A stretch of 64,000 nucleotides of DNA from Rhytidiadelphus loreus (taxonomy: Eukaryota; Streptophyta; Bryopsida; Hypnales; Hylocomiaceae), in assembly GCA_947034895.1 (NCBI GenBank), contig OX344764.1, positions 49,085,348 to 49,149,347 of the forward strand, given 5' to 3'. Under the pieces are notes generated by a model. That model ran no database searches. It was given only the letters and a program-made list of their open reading frames with translations, and was not told the origin of the DNA. Positions within the stretch are counted from its first letter, which is position 1. Each line of letters opens with the position of its first letter. Below are positions 49,276-61,078 of this stretch, in pieces. The translations under genes and the position numbers were made by a program.

Positions 49276-49394
49276 CACTACAAGAAAAACAGTGTATAAA
49301 TGACTGCAAAGAATGACTGCATAGGAGTCATTGTGGACAAAAATGACTGCACTGTGATTTTAGCCGTTGGAGTCATAGTGGACTAGTCATTTTT

Positions 49395-49632
49395 CACTAG
49401 AAGAAAGCCTTGTTTAATTGGATGTTCTTGCATCAAAGTTGACGGATTTTCTTAAGCATCCAATGTAACATCTTCATGTGTTTATGTCAACAATGACATC
49501 CAATGTAACATCTTTATACTACATTGGATGTCATTGTTGACATAAACACATGAAGATGTTACATTGGATGCTTAAGAAAATCCGTCAACTTTGACGCAGG
49601 AACATCCAATTAAACAAGGCTTTCTACTAGTG
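49395..49632. mobile_element. Nested CACTA-type foldback MITE
   Basis: Starts CACTAGAAGAAAGCC and ends GGCTTTCTACTAGTG, with arms that are self-complementary for about 110 bp each. Flanked by TTT (49392-49394 and 49633-49635). It interrupts the larger CACTA element. Confidence 0.92.
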
Positions 49633-49887
49633 TTTATAAATGACGGCCATAGTATTATCACCATCCATTGCAAGCTTGGATGGGGTTTTGGATGAACTTC
49701 CAAAGTGGTAAATCTAGAAAATTTGAATATTATTTTTTGAAATCTAGGATTATATTCTGAAATCTAGGAAATGTGAATATTTTTCTTCTTAAATTTAGGA
49801 TTGTATTCTAGAATCTAGGAAATGTGAATATTATTTTATAATATCTAAAAGATTTGAAGATTATTTTTGAGTTGTGGTGAAATGTGC

Positions 49888-50010
49888 AAAATGAGTACAC
49901 CATACACTGAACACCATATACAAATACATGATTCATACACCATATACAAATACATAATTCATACATCATACACCATATACAAATACATGATACACAAATA
50001 CACTATATTT
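49888..50010. repeat. Tandem repeat, about 27 bp
   Basis: Units of the form caccatatacaaatacatga with attcata linkers, three to four copies. Confidence 0.8.
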
Positions 50011-50140
50011 TTCATATGTATCAAATGGATTTTCAAGCCATTTAGTATGTGAATACAAAGAGTTCAAATAACAAGCCTTTTATAAAAGTGGGTTGGTAGA
50101 AGGCAAAACAAACCATGTGGGATTTGTAAAATGTTGATGC

Positions 50141-50260
50141 AATAGTAGAGTAGTGATGTGGAAGTCATTATGTAGTTGTGTTAGAGTAAATCACAATCAA
50201 AATAGTAGAGTAGTGACACGGAAGTCATTATGTAGTCACCTTAGAGTAAATTGTAGTCAA
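50141..50260. repeat. 60-bp tandem duplication
   Basis: Two adjacent units starting aatagtagagtagtga at 50141 and 50201, with gaagtcattatgtagt in both. Confidence 0.9.
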
Positions 50261-51035
50261 AATACAATCACATAGTTTACTCACTTTTGACTATGGCCTT
50301 CACAATGGAATTGATTAAGTCCAAATTAGAAGTTAAACAACATTGTGAACAAAAACCAATGGTAGAAACATAGACATTGTGAAAGTTTTCAACCTAGTTC
50401 TATAAAAATTAGAACCAAAAATTGTTTTTCTATCTCTTAGAGGTGCTAAATGTCATCTAAATTTTAGTTTTTGGCCTTTGCATTGTCAATCTAACTTTAT
50501 TTTTTTAGTTTGTTTTGAAAAAAGCATTAGTAAATAGAAAAAAAAATCAAAAGAAAAATAAGTCTCCAAGAGTGCATCATTTTAACACCTATAGGAGCAA
50601 GGCCTTTCTTCTACCAAAAAAACACTGAAAACTGCCATTTCTGTAGCAAAGAGTAAAAAAAAATTTAAAATGTTTTTCTTTGACATCTAATCGTAGGATC
50701 TTACACCCAACTAGTATTTAAAAGTGTGGAAAAAATTTCAGAATTTTTGACCACATAGATTGCAAGATTTGCATTTAAAGTGGAAAAAACAAGTTTTTCA
50801 GCACATTGCGGGATTAGATAAAGACAGCACGTTCCGGATGTAAAAATGTGGATGAAGACTCCCTACCACTAAGTCGTCATCCTGTAGTCGCGAATGTGAC
50901 TCTGAAATGACTCTAACGATGACAATCCCAAAGTAACCCTTGGTGCAATTAGGGAACATGAGTCATATTCAAGTTGTTCCGGACAAGCAGTCATTCTTCT
51001 ATGGTTACATTTACCCCCATTTCCTTGTAGCGTTA

Positions 51036-52022
51036 GCATTCTAAACTCCAACTTGCTTCCACAACATCTCACCCAATTAGCACTCACAATCACAGATCCT
51101 CATTCAAATTGCTCACATACACTACAACGACACACAAAAGAAACACAAGCAAAAACAGCCAAATCAGGCTGGGACTCCACTTGCACTTAGTAGTAATGGG
51201 CCACAAATAAGCCTCCAACTTTATACCTAATAGGATTCAAGACCAATGGCATCAACTGCCAATCCAACCGAATCGGTTGAGTCACCTGACTAGATCTCCC
51301 AAATTGGAATTCACAACTGCAACCACTTAGTTCACTCAAGCCAACTAGGCTAAAAAGCTATTAGACCCAAAATCAGCATAAAATTGACATTTTAACACCC
51401 AAATTGGAAAAGCATAGTACAAAAAGCAAACTATGCCTCAAAAATTGCAAAATGAACCAAAACTTGAATTTGCACATTATCTACACTAGTGGTTGGCATG
51501 GATATAGAAACTCCAAAACAAACCCTCCGTAGTATCTCAAGCAATGAACGGGCTTCACACACTTGCAATGAAGTTAGATGAAGAATGTAATGTTGTTGAG
51601 GTCTCTTTGAAGAGGTTTAAGAGCGTCAGTAGTAGAAAAATACATGTCCAATTCAACAAGAAAATCATTTGGTTTACATGGTCTTGTTGATTAGGAGAGC
51701 TTGATTTGGACAAATCTCTACATGTTTCTCTTGGTCCATGCTACATAGGATTAGCCTTGGCCACCTTTGCCATGTTGGTAGGACATGTAAATAGTGACAT
51801 GTCAATAACCATTTAGAAGTTACATCAAGTAGTAGAACTCTATTTAAGGATTTTCAAGCCATGAACGGATTTATAAGATATTTTGTATTTTAAAGTTTGC
51901 TTTTTAAAAATAAGGTCTTTGTCATATTGACTACCAACATGTAGCCTCATACAACCCATTTACAGATTCTCAACACATGGCCATGTTGTTGTTCCTAATT
52001 CGGTTTTTATTTTGAATAAAAG
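51036..52022. other. Intergenic, no gene seen
   Basis: No coding motifs or defined repeats. Confidence 0.5.
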
Positions 52023-52304
52023 CATTAGGTGAGATTTTGGGTGTCTAGAAGACCACGAGTTATCATGCAGTGATAACCAACAAACTTGACTGTTGCAGTG
52101 ACACCGCATCAATCCTACATGGCTGACACTTCATTTCTAAAAAAAAAGATAATTGAATTTTTTTGCATTTCAAGAATTTTAAATTATTACTATTATTATT
52201 TTTTATTTTTTTATTTTGACAACCGACTGTTCCTTTAGTGCAGGAGAATAGTGAAAGGAAGAGGCTTGAAATGGTCTTCCGGAGGCCCTAAATCTCACCT
52301 AATC
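52023..52304 (+). mobile_element. CATTAGATG-type MITE, copy 3
   Basis: 282 bp with ends CATTAGGTGAGATTT and, inverted, GATTAGGTGAGATTT. Related to 27234 and 43394 at the termini; the inside is diverged. Target duplication not evident. Confidence 0.65.
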
Positions 52305-53835
52305 ACTGCATTGCTTGATTTGGTAGTGTCACCTCCATTTCTTTACATTACATTGTTCACTTACCCCTAAAAATTAGGTGAACAACACATCCAAACAATA
52401 GAAAATTGACAATTATAACATTTACCATACAAAGAAATAAATATTAACGTAGAATATTTTGTCCGCAAGCTTGTTGTGTCTTTTCATATGCACAAGTGAA
52501 CAACGCTACATGAAAACTCCAATATTTTGCCATAATATATATACATCTAGATCCACATGTCATGCTTTCACCACAATGTGGTTGAGCAAGTATGACATCC
52601 GACATGTATTCATAATTCCACCTTTCCACCAAATCAAAGTACCTTGCAATAATCTATGTACTACAAGCCTACTCTAGTTCTTAAATCTCAATCAAACAAC
52701 TTCAAAATGAATTCCACAACAAATGTCAACAAGGCACTTATTCACACCTTCAACTCATTCAAATCTCCCTTATTTCATCTACTACTACATGTAAAACAAA
52801 TCATACTCACTAAAAGATCTAAATAACTAACCTATCTAATTGTCTCAGAAATTTCATGTTTAGACATAGAAAAACAATAACTATAGAATACTGTAGTTGG
52901 TTTACATGGCACATCCCCTCCACGACTTTGAATCCGTCCACACATGTTGTACATGGCAAGACAACCCTACCTCACATTTTTTTGAATCTTCATGTACATT
53001 TTCATTGTTATAAAAATCAATTAATGATTAAAATTGTTATTTTTTAGTAAAATAGGATGAATGCTGCATTCATGCATATACTTCACAATTTCTACTCCTT
53101 GCATAACTGACTAGGAATTCCATGATTTTCCATAAACAGTTGTACCTTTGGGCCTTCTTGAATCCATTCAATACTTAAGACACATATAAGGCTCTTCCTA
53201 CAATGTCCCAATATTAACTACTCAAAAGAAAAATCAGTCTAAAAACAATTTATTCCTAATATGATGCATGCGATTATGCTAATGCATAATCAAGACAACC
53301 AATTCCAACTAAGTCTACTTACTATTACAATTAGAAATTCTATGCCTGACCTACGGTATAGGTGTACATTCTTCAACACTCTGTTGGAAGTTTTCTAAAA
53401 TATTCTTTGTCTAAGACAATTTTGTAGGGTCACATCTCAAATATGTTGGTCTAGTTTTCCTATTCAATCAACTCTTCATTAAGCCTTATGCGAACAAAGT
53501 TTTTTCCAAGTATATGTCGATGCTAAATTTCCATTTGCAATGTTGACTTGAAGTGCCTACTTGAGTGCCTAATGACCACCTACAACAACTTCTTTGTTTT
53601 TGCTATGCCACCATTACATAAAGGATTTAAGTTCTAAATATATAAATTAAAGAACAACATTCGCAATAAATACGTGAAAGTGTCATTTGAGGAAGACACA
53701 AGCATCTAATTGCTATCAAAGCTCACACATCAAGAAAAAACGTAATTCACAATACATCATGACAAAAGTTATTAGCTGGCTCTATAGAACCCTTTACATG
53801 ACCTTCCCAAACACACATGACCAAACACTTAATGC
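52305..53835. other. Intergenic, no gene seen
   Basis: AT-rich, without convincing open frames or repeats. Confidence 0.5.
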
Positions 53836-54213
53836 TTAGTACATGGTAGTAGAGAAAACCTCTTCCACTTCAATTCCCTTCGAATTAGCACATTTTTCTT
53901 TTTTAGCTTCCATATAGACAAGGTCTAGTTTTGATGCTTCTACTTCTTTGTCTAAGCAATTATGTAGGATCCCCAAATCTTGTGACATGAGTGTAAACTT
54001 CAATATAGCAGCAACTGCGGCCTCCAATTCGGCGATTTTGAATTCAAGTCCTTTCACATATTCATCTTGCATAGATACATCTTCTACATTGCTTATGCGG
54101 GATTTGCTAGGAGGCATGTTTTGTTTCACTTGACTGTCACTCGCAAGTGACAGAGATTTCAACATTCTTATACCACTTACATGAACTCTATTCTTTCCAT
54201 TGCCATTCTTCAA
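53836..54213 (-). CDS. Hypothetical coiled-coil fragment
   Basis: An open frame of 125 codons with no ATG at its 5' end (the first codon is TTG), so at best an exon or fragment. The middle (YVKGLEFKIAELEAAVAAIL, about residues 52-71) is amphipathic with heptad-like spacing. Family unknown. It could be the tail of a degraded transposon protein; chance cannot be excluded. Confidence 0.3.
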   Translation of the reverse strand: MKNGNGKNRVHVSGIRMLKSLSLASDSQVKQNMPPSKSRISNVEDVSMQDEYVKGLEFKIAELEAAVAAILKFTLMSQDLGILHNCLDKEVEASKLDLVYMEAKKEKCANSKGIEVEEVFSTTMY

Positions 54214-55457
54214 TAAAAAAAATTGGGCAGCTATGCCTCTATGGGTGGAAGTACACTAGACCCTTGTACTTTTGAGGTCACAATACAAAATCTGTAGTAA
54301 ACATATTTTTATACTTTGTAATACTCGATCTTAAAAGTCTTTTTTCAGACTCTCATATTATTTTCCTACAGATTATATATGTTAATTATCTTGGAGCATT
54401 CTTGAATTTGCTTAAAAACTTATTTCATGTTGTTAAATAAGTACTTTTTTAGATGACTACTAAAATGTCACAGTACTACAAATCACAGAAAAGTACAAAA
54501 TTCAGGGCCTTGAAGAACTATTTTTCTACTTTCCTTTTATCACAGAAAACAACAAAGTTTCCTCTATCTGAATCTGCATTCAAATTCCTAACTACATCAC
54601 ATATTTGGCAAATATCTACAAAAATAGTACTGATTTTTTGGTAAGGAATAACTTTCTCGAAAAGTACGTTTTCTGTAAATCGAATTTCGATTCTGGATGC
54701 CTGCATCTAGTTCTGGAATGGCTTGGCGTCAAAATTTGCAATTTTTTTTATATTCATCCAAAAAAATTCTGCTTCTTTCTACGTGTTTTTAGTACAAAAG
54801 TATTTTTTAGTGTATTTGAAGTACTTGTCGAATATTCGATTGTTGCAGCCACCGCCATGAATTTCGGATTTTCTATTTCCAGCGACCGCCGATCTCGATG
54901 ATGCCAGGATTTCCCGCCGCCAACAACATCGTCTCTCTCAAGCGACTCCCGTCTTCCTTGTTGAATTGCGCTATGCATGTTTGCTAAGTGGTTCGGAACA
55001 CTGATTCATGGAAAAAAACTTCCCTCTATCCTTCCGAATGCATGCTGGTTGAGAGCACGTCATTGTTTCTTTCGTTGAGTCTTTCTGTTTACCTCTTACT
55101 GTATGAACTTGGAGTTCATTGTGAGCACATCCTTGTTTCTCTTGTTGAGTCTATCTGTTTACGTTTTGTTGTATCTACTAGAATATACTTGAAAGCACAT
55201 TGTGAGTCTTTCTACTTACCTCTTGTTGTATCAACAAGGAGATCGTTGACTCCTAGGTGTTGTGAATTGTAGGGTACAACAACAAGAGGTTGTACATGAA
55301 GGATTCCAAGTTGAAGGTTTAGGGTCGCTATCTTCTCTATTGCTAACTGCTTCACTATGGTCTCAATGTATTGTTCAAGAAAGATTCATGAGAGAGCAGT
55401 CCTTCCGTAGTTGTTGTTCCAAGGTTGAGCTGTTGTCTCTACTAGTCCCTCTACAAG

Positions 55458-58400
55458 ATGTCTAAATCGACCCATGATCACCCTGGTTTGGTTCAAAAAC
55501 TCATTACCTCTTACTTCCCTGCAAAAGAGACGTCCTTTCACCTTCTCTCTGCTTCAACCACTCCAGTGGGCTCTATATGTTCTAAGTGGACTAGTGATTC
55601 AGGATACATATCGGAAACTCCAGTGTCTAAGCAAGGCAAGACAAAGTTTTATCTAGGCCAGTGCAACACCGTAGAAGAGTCTTCTAGGCGTGCACTTTTT
55701 AGTACGGTCTCTACTCATTCCGATAGTTATCCAACTACAAGCTTTGAGTATACACCTTCTCTGTCTGTTGGGAGGGCTTCACCTATGAGGGGTTCACCTA
55801 CAACTAGTTGCGAATCAATGGTGCTGTAACATGGGCATAACTTGTCCTCGTTAGGTGAGTTTCTTTTTGTCCTCTAAGGAAGTTCTTCTTGGTTTTTTTT
55901 TGCCTAAATCTACCCAGTGCACTTGTACCCAACTCCTCAACTATGTACTTCGATTCTGCGTAGTTGACTAAAGACTGATATTCCCAAATCTTCTCTCTAC
56001 TAGGTTTGTTTTCATGGGCAATGCTGCTAAGAGAAAGCGGTCAAAGAATGTCAGTAGTCGTCCCGGTCCTGCTGCTAGGATCGTTGAGGCCAGGATTCAT
56101 GAAGAGGTCCTCTCTATGGTTACAGAGAATGCAAGAGAAAGGAAGGCTCGTCAAAGAGCACGTGACAGAGTGAGAGTGCAGGAGGCTCAACTTTTAGCAG
56201 ATGAGCCTCCAGATCCAGATCGCGAAGAGCATGATTTCTTACCAGTGAGGGACTTGACTCGGAGATCCCTGCGCCTAGCGGAGTATATAGTTGAGGATTT
56301 GAGAACTTGTCCAGGTTCACGTAGTAGGAGGGATGTCATGGAGAAACTTATGCGCCATGACATTATGAGGCCTTTGTTACTTGTGTACTATCCCAGGCCA
56401 CAGGATGCTAAGGTCATTCATTCATTCCTTGAAAACTACAAACATGAACTACAGTTAGTGAAGGTAGCCAATTCCAACGAGTTTTTAGCAAGGAAAAGTG
56501 CGTTACTAGATGCTGCTGTGAGTTTGGGTACGGACGGGGTGAGAGGGTTGTCATGAGTTCTGCAAACAACAAAGGAGAGCATAAACCTTGCTTTGACAAG
56601 AAGGGTTTTTGCATCCGATGTTCAAGAATTAGTGCCAAGGCTACGACTGCAAAGACTCAAAAGAGCAGGTTTATCAGATTACATCAAAGAATGTGTACAT
56701 GCATGGTGGAATGGTCAGACAAAGGTGTCACCAAATAAGAAGGACATTGTGAGCCACAGAGAGGGGCGTCTGTAGTGGGCTGAGCCTCATCCTACCCACT
56801 ACCTTTATGAGACTCAGGTAAGTGTTACCATCAAGTATCCTTCTCGGAGTTTTGGCTTTGTTTTGTGTACTTTAACTCCTTGGTTAGGTAAAACTATATT
56901 GATACCACCCTAGTTAACTATAGATAGTTATTCTGATGTGTTCAAATAATACCATTCTTCTGCGTCCAATACAATGAGAACATTTATAATATAATGCAAG
57001 TACTAGTCTTCTGGAGTTGCACCTCAACTTCAAAACTAATCAAGTGTTTTAATACTTTCTGTATTATGGTAGTTCTAAAGTTATACTTCATACACTCAAA
57101 AATTATGCATATCTAAATAAACAAAGTAGTCATAGAATTCTGTATAGAATAGTATAATACAATAATCACATTCCAGCAAGTATAACTATTAAAAACAATA
57201 CTACAAGGTGGTTTAAAGTATCTGCGTTCCAAATTCTTATTGTTCCCAATCTTAGTATGTACTCATAGTTGACTTTATCTATACGTCTAACACATTTTTT
57301 TAAGCAATGACTAGTTGAGTGCATTGAAAGTATTTCTAAGAGAATGCAAACAATACTTCTAAACATAATAGTACATGATTTATTTTGATGAAGTACAAAT
57401 TGTGGAATTGAAACAAAACTTCACTTATACTTATATGTTTGAAATATTTATTGCACTATGGTATTTCTAAGTGCGTACTTTATATACACTAGAAATCTAC
57501 ACATTTAAATAATAAAAGTAGAAATATACTCTGTGGTGAAAGTATTATTCAATTAGTACAGCTTAATATGTATATTTTGTATGATTAGTATGACTAGTAA
57601 TGTGTGTTTTTAGAATGATTAGTGCAATTAGTATTATTCAGTACCAATTGCGGAGTTCAATGACACCTTTAGTATTAATTAAATGTTTCTAATATGTATT
57701 GTATTATGGTATTTCTGAGTTTGTACTCAATATAGTTTAATATTGTAAAAATGCTTGAACATGGTACACTTAGTATTCTATTTTGTACTCTGGAAGTTCT
57801 GAGTTTGTACTTAATATAGTTTAATATTGTAGAAATTCTTGAACATGGTACACTTAGTATTCTATTTTGTACTCTGGAAGTTTTGAGTTTGTACTTAATA
57901 TAGTTTAATATTGTAGAAATGCTTGAACATGGTTCACTTAGTATTCTATTTTGTACTATGGAAGTTCTAAGTTTGTACTTAATATAGTTCAATATCGTAG
58001 ACATGTACTTGAACAAGGTACATTCAGTATACTATGGTGAAAGTATGCTTCCACTATAGCATACACTATCAGTTCAGTTCAGGGTCAGCTTAAAAAACAC
58101 TAAAAGGTGTCTAATAGTATTTTTTCCTTGGTGGTTTTATGTATTTGGCAGACTTGTTTCTTCTTACGCTTCAAAAAAGCACATCCAGAATGTAGTGTGC
58201 GACAGAGAGCTTTTGAAAGGTTGAAGCCTTGGTGGGTGAGGAAACTGAAGGAGAGGAATACATGTTGTTGCATTTACCACGTCGAGATGGATTTTATGAT
58301 GGTTGCTTTGAGTCAGTTAAGGGATAGAGTAAGAGGGTTGCATGGAACCTTGCAGTGCACTTGTGAGTGTGTGATTTGTGTAGGCGATGGGGAGGGAGGC

Positions 58401-60059
58401 TGTCAAGCACATGCGCACATCTACAAACGAATCACTTTGATCTGGGAAGCTTGCGTCTGTCCGAAGGGAGAATTCGACATCTGGCATAGGCTAGAATGCC
58501 TTATGGGAGACTGTCCTCACTGTGGTTTCCATCTATTCAAATTCTATGCATTGGAGTTGTCTAGTGCCACTTCATTTACTTTGAAGTGGAAGTGCTTTGA
58601 GTACTACCAAGTTGGGGTGGATGCTAACACAGGCAGGCCAAAGAAGCGTTTGAAGGAAGTGTTTAAGGAGACCGCTCCACACGTCTTCCTCTCGTACATG
58701 GAGAAGACAGTCACAACCTTCATCACTCACAATTTTCGAGCCAGGTGGCAAGATGAACAATGCCAATTGATGATGGCAAATGTTCCAGAGGGAGTGGTTG
58801 TTTCACACATTGACTATGCTGAAAATTACTCATTTGCTATTCAAAATGAAGTTCAAAGTTTGTATTACTTTAGCACTTCTGTCACAATTCTGGTTCATAT
58901 CACCATGTGGAGGGAGAGAGATGAGATTGTGAAGCAAACACATTTTTATATTTCGGATGACAAGAACCATGATTCACCTTTCGTACAACACTGTTTGCTT
59001 TTGCATTGGGATTGGTTGGTGGATGTCGGGCTCTCTATGGAGGAGCATTGGGTTTTTAGTGATGGGTGTAGTGCCCAGTTCAAGTGTGCTACTGCAATGT
59101 TCTTTGTAGCACGGTACCCAATGCTCACTGGAGGTTGTAACATGCGTTGGAATTTCTTTGAATCTGCTCATGGGAAAGGAGAATGGGATGGTGCAGGTGC
59201 AGTTGTGAAGAGGGCACTTGCAGCTGAACAAATCCCAAACCCACTTCGTCCACTACAGAATGCCTCTCAAGTTGTGCAATTTTTGGAGGAGAAGTACACT
59301 GAGCGGGTTGTGAGCTCCTATACTCAATCGAAGACATCTCCTCTGTCCAGAGTATTTTGGCACATTGGAGAGAAGGAGGTGAATCATGAAGACAACACTT
59401 TGAAATGCAACACAATTCCCGGTTCGAAGAGTTTATACTCTATCATGGGATTTTCAATGATGGATCCTACACTTCTCAAAACTCGGGCATTATCTTCTTT
59501 TTGCATTCCATGTGTTGATGGTCACTGGGATAATTGTGAGATGTCTTCACACGTAGAGGAGTGGCAGGTGCAAAGACTAGTACCTGTCAATAATACTGCA
59601 GTTGCTGAACAAGTCGAGGAGATGGACGAAGTTGAGAATTGGCTACATGATGGAGTTTCAGTGGAAACTGGTGACATGGTTCAAGTCGGAGACAACTTTA
59701 TGATCCCAGCAGAGGAAGACAATGAAGATGGTGTGCAATTCTATGTTCTGCAGTGCCAAAGGACAAAGTTTGTTTTGGAGGAGCCTTTCACTTGTCCATA
59801 GGGTGGAATCTTCAAGGTAGGAGATTTTGTAATCCGGGGAAAATACTACAAGAAATTTGGACGTGGAGACAAGACCTATGTGTTCTGTGACAAGGCAGTT
59901 GATGCACATGTAGATGCACATCTTATTAGGGCCTGCAAATTTCACATGACACTTGCAACTCATAGGGTCAAGGGAACCCCTGTGTATAAGATGTCCTCTG
60001 AATCGCAGCGTGTGTGTGAGGATGCCTTGAGAGAATGGTGGGCATTCAATGATGAGTAG
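55458..60059 (+). pseudogene. Second RNase H-like transposase gene, three in-frame stops
   Basis: Best model: exons 55458-55825 (weak donor), 56004-56817 and 58152-60059, phase-consistent and 1029 codons long. The 56818-58151 intron has a GTAAGT donor and CAG acceptor, and joins HYLYETQ to a FKKAHPE..RAFERLKPWWV segment. The core has HIDYAENYSF, VFSDGCSAQFK and FFESAHGKGEWDGAGAVVKR, matching a family of uncharacterised transposase-like proteins of invertebrates and lower plants that I recall but cannot name. Cysteine-rich motifs (CTCECVICVG, CPHCG) may bind zinc. In-frame stops are TGA 56554-56556, TAG 56773-56775 (relatives suggest Gln) and TAG 59799-59801 between CP and GGIFKVGDFVIRG. Everything between the stops remains open, so the element died recently. 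The N-terminal exon is the least certain part. Confidence 0.75.
57690..58020. repeat. 84-bp tandem repeat x 4 inside the intron
   Basis: Units begin tagtttaatattgta at 57733, 57817, 57901 and 57985 (last variant tagttcaatatcgta). Spacing is exactly 84 bp. Confidence 0.92.
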
Positions 60060-60112
60060 TATTTCTTGTATTTCCTTGCAGTTACTGTTAATCTCTGTCC
60101 TAGTATTAGTGG

Positions 60113-60330
60113 ATACTATTTGTTCCTCAAATGTACTACAGTTAGAGTAGTTTTGTACCTCGAATATATGAACCAGAGTTACAGTATTTTGTCATACTAT
60201 TTATTCCTCAAATGTATTAGAGTGATAGTATTTTTGTACCTCAAATACATATACTAGAATTATAGTATTTTGTAATACTATTTGTACCCCGAATGTACTA
60301 CAAAATAGTATTTTGTTATACTTAAAAGTA
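60113..60330. repeat. 81-bp tandem repeat, about 2.6 units
   Basis: Units begin atactattt at 60113, 60194 and 60275 and contain cctcaaatgta and tagtattttg. It lies immediately 3' of the transposase frame. Confidence 0.85.
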
Positions 60331-60333
60331 CAA

Positions 60334-61078
60334 CTGAGGCAAGAGAATTGTTTCCTGAGCTTCAATTCATTTTGGCTGATAAAAGCACACTACGTATGTT
60401 TACTGTATTTTCATGTATAGCTATTTTTTTTTTTTTAAATTTGTGACACTTTTGTTATGAATGTTCTATTTCTATTGAAACTCTTTGAACAGGAAAGATG
60501 TTATAGGGCGGTTTAGGGATTTGGATGAAATACAGAGTTAACAGTTGAAGGCAGGTAGACTAAATTCAAAGAGGTGAATTGTGCCATTCTAGTTCTACAA
60601 ACTAAGACTTCCAATTCCAAGCAAGTAATTGGAAAAATAATTTTGGAATCTCACACTTGTCAAATCAATGAGAGAGTTAAGAACTGGAGCCAATTGTAGA
60701 AATTATTTTAGACAATTTCAAAACAATAGTTTGAATGTATAATACAATACAAGAAGTACAAAGCTTCTATCTATTGATCTCTTTTGAAAATGAAATGGAT
60801 AAATTACACTCCCTCTATCCCAAATGATCATCTAGTTGGATAAAATTTCAATTAAATTGTTATCCATTTTCTAAATCTTCAAAATACAAATGACTTACAT
60901 CCATAGAACAAACTATCAAGTTAAACCACCTCTATACTATTGCCAAGTTTGTACAAGGTAAGTTGAACCATCACAACCAAAGTGGAAGCCATCACATTTC
61001 AGGTAAAACCATATTAGTGGTATACATTGCAGTACTGCAATGTAATCCATTAATATAATCTTACTTGCCATAAGCTGG
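60334..61078. other. Intergenic, no gene seen
   Basis: Holds only the presumed 3' flank of the SET gene. No coding motifs. Confidence 0.5.

Larger units (their letters stand above)
49276..51032. mobile_element. CACTA element carrying a nested CACTA foldback
   Basis: Left end CACTACAAGAAAAACAG. The right end is cttgtagCG (CACTA changed to CGCTA). Target duplication TTA (49273-49275 and 51033-51035). aatgactgc repeats occur near both ends (49300-49350 and, inverted, 50988). The element is 1757 bp including a 238-bp foldback. No transposase. Confidence 0.8.
54264..60333 (+). mobile_element. Candidate span of the second RNase H-like transposon
   Basis: TTGTACTTTT at 54264-54273 is inverted as AAAAGTACAA at 60324-60333, and both ends continue into acaaaat..tgtagta-type sequence. 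The interval encloses the transposase pseudogene and its repeats. No target duplication was found, so the borders are tentative. Confidence 0.35.

Noticed and set aside
57675..58016. Repeat-containing 113-codon minus-strand frame
   Set aside because: It is the translation of the 84-bp (28-codon) tandem repeat inside an intron; there is no start context or homology.
10216..59801. Reassigned TAG codon
   Set aside because: The SET coding region ends in TAG at the expected place, and the stops are found only in transposon and retroelement genes; decay is simpler.
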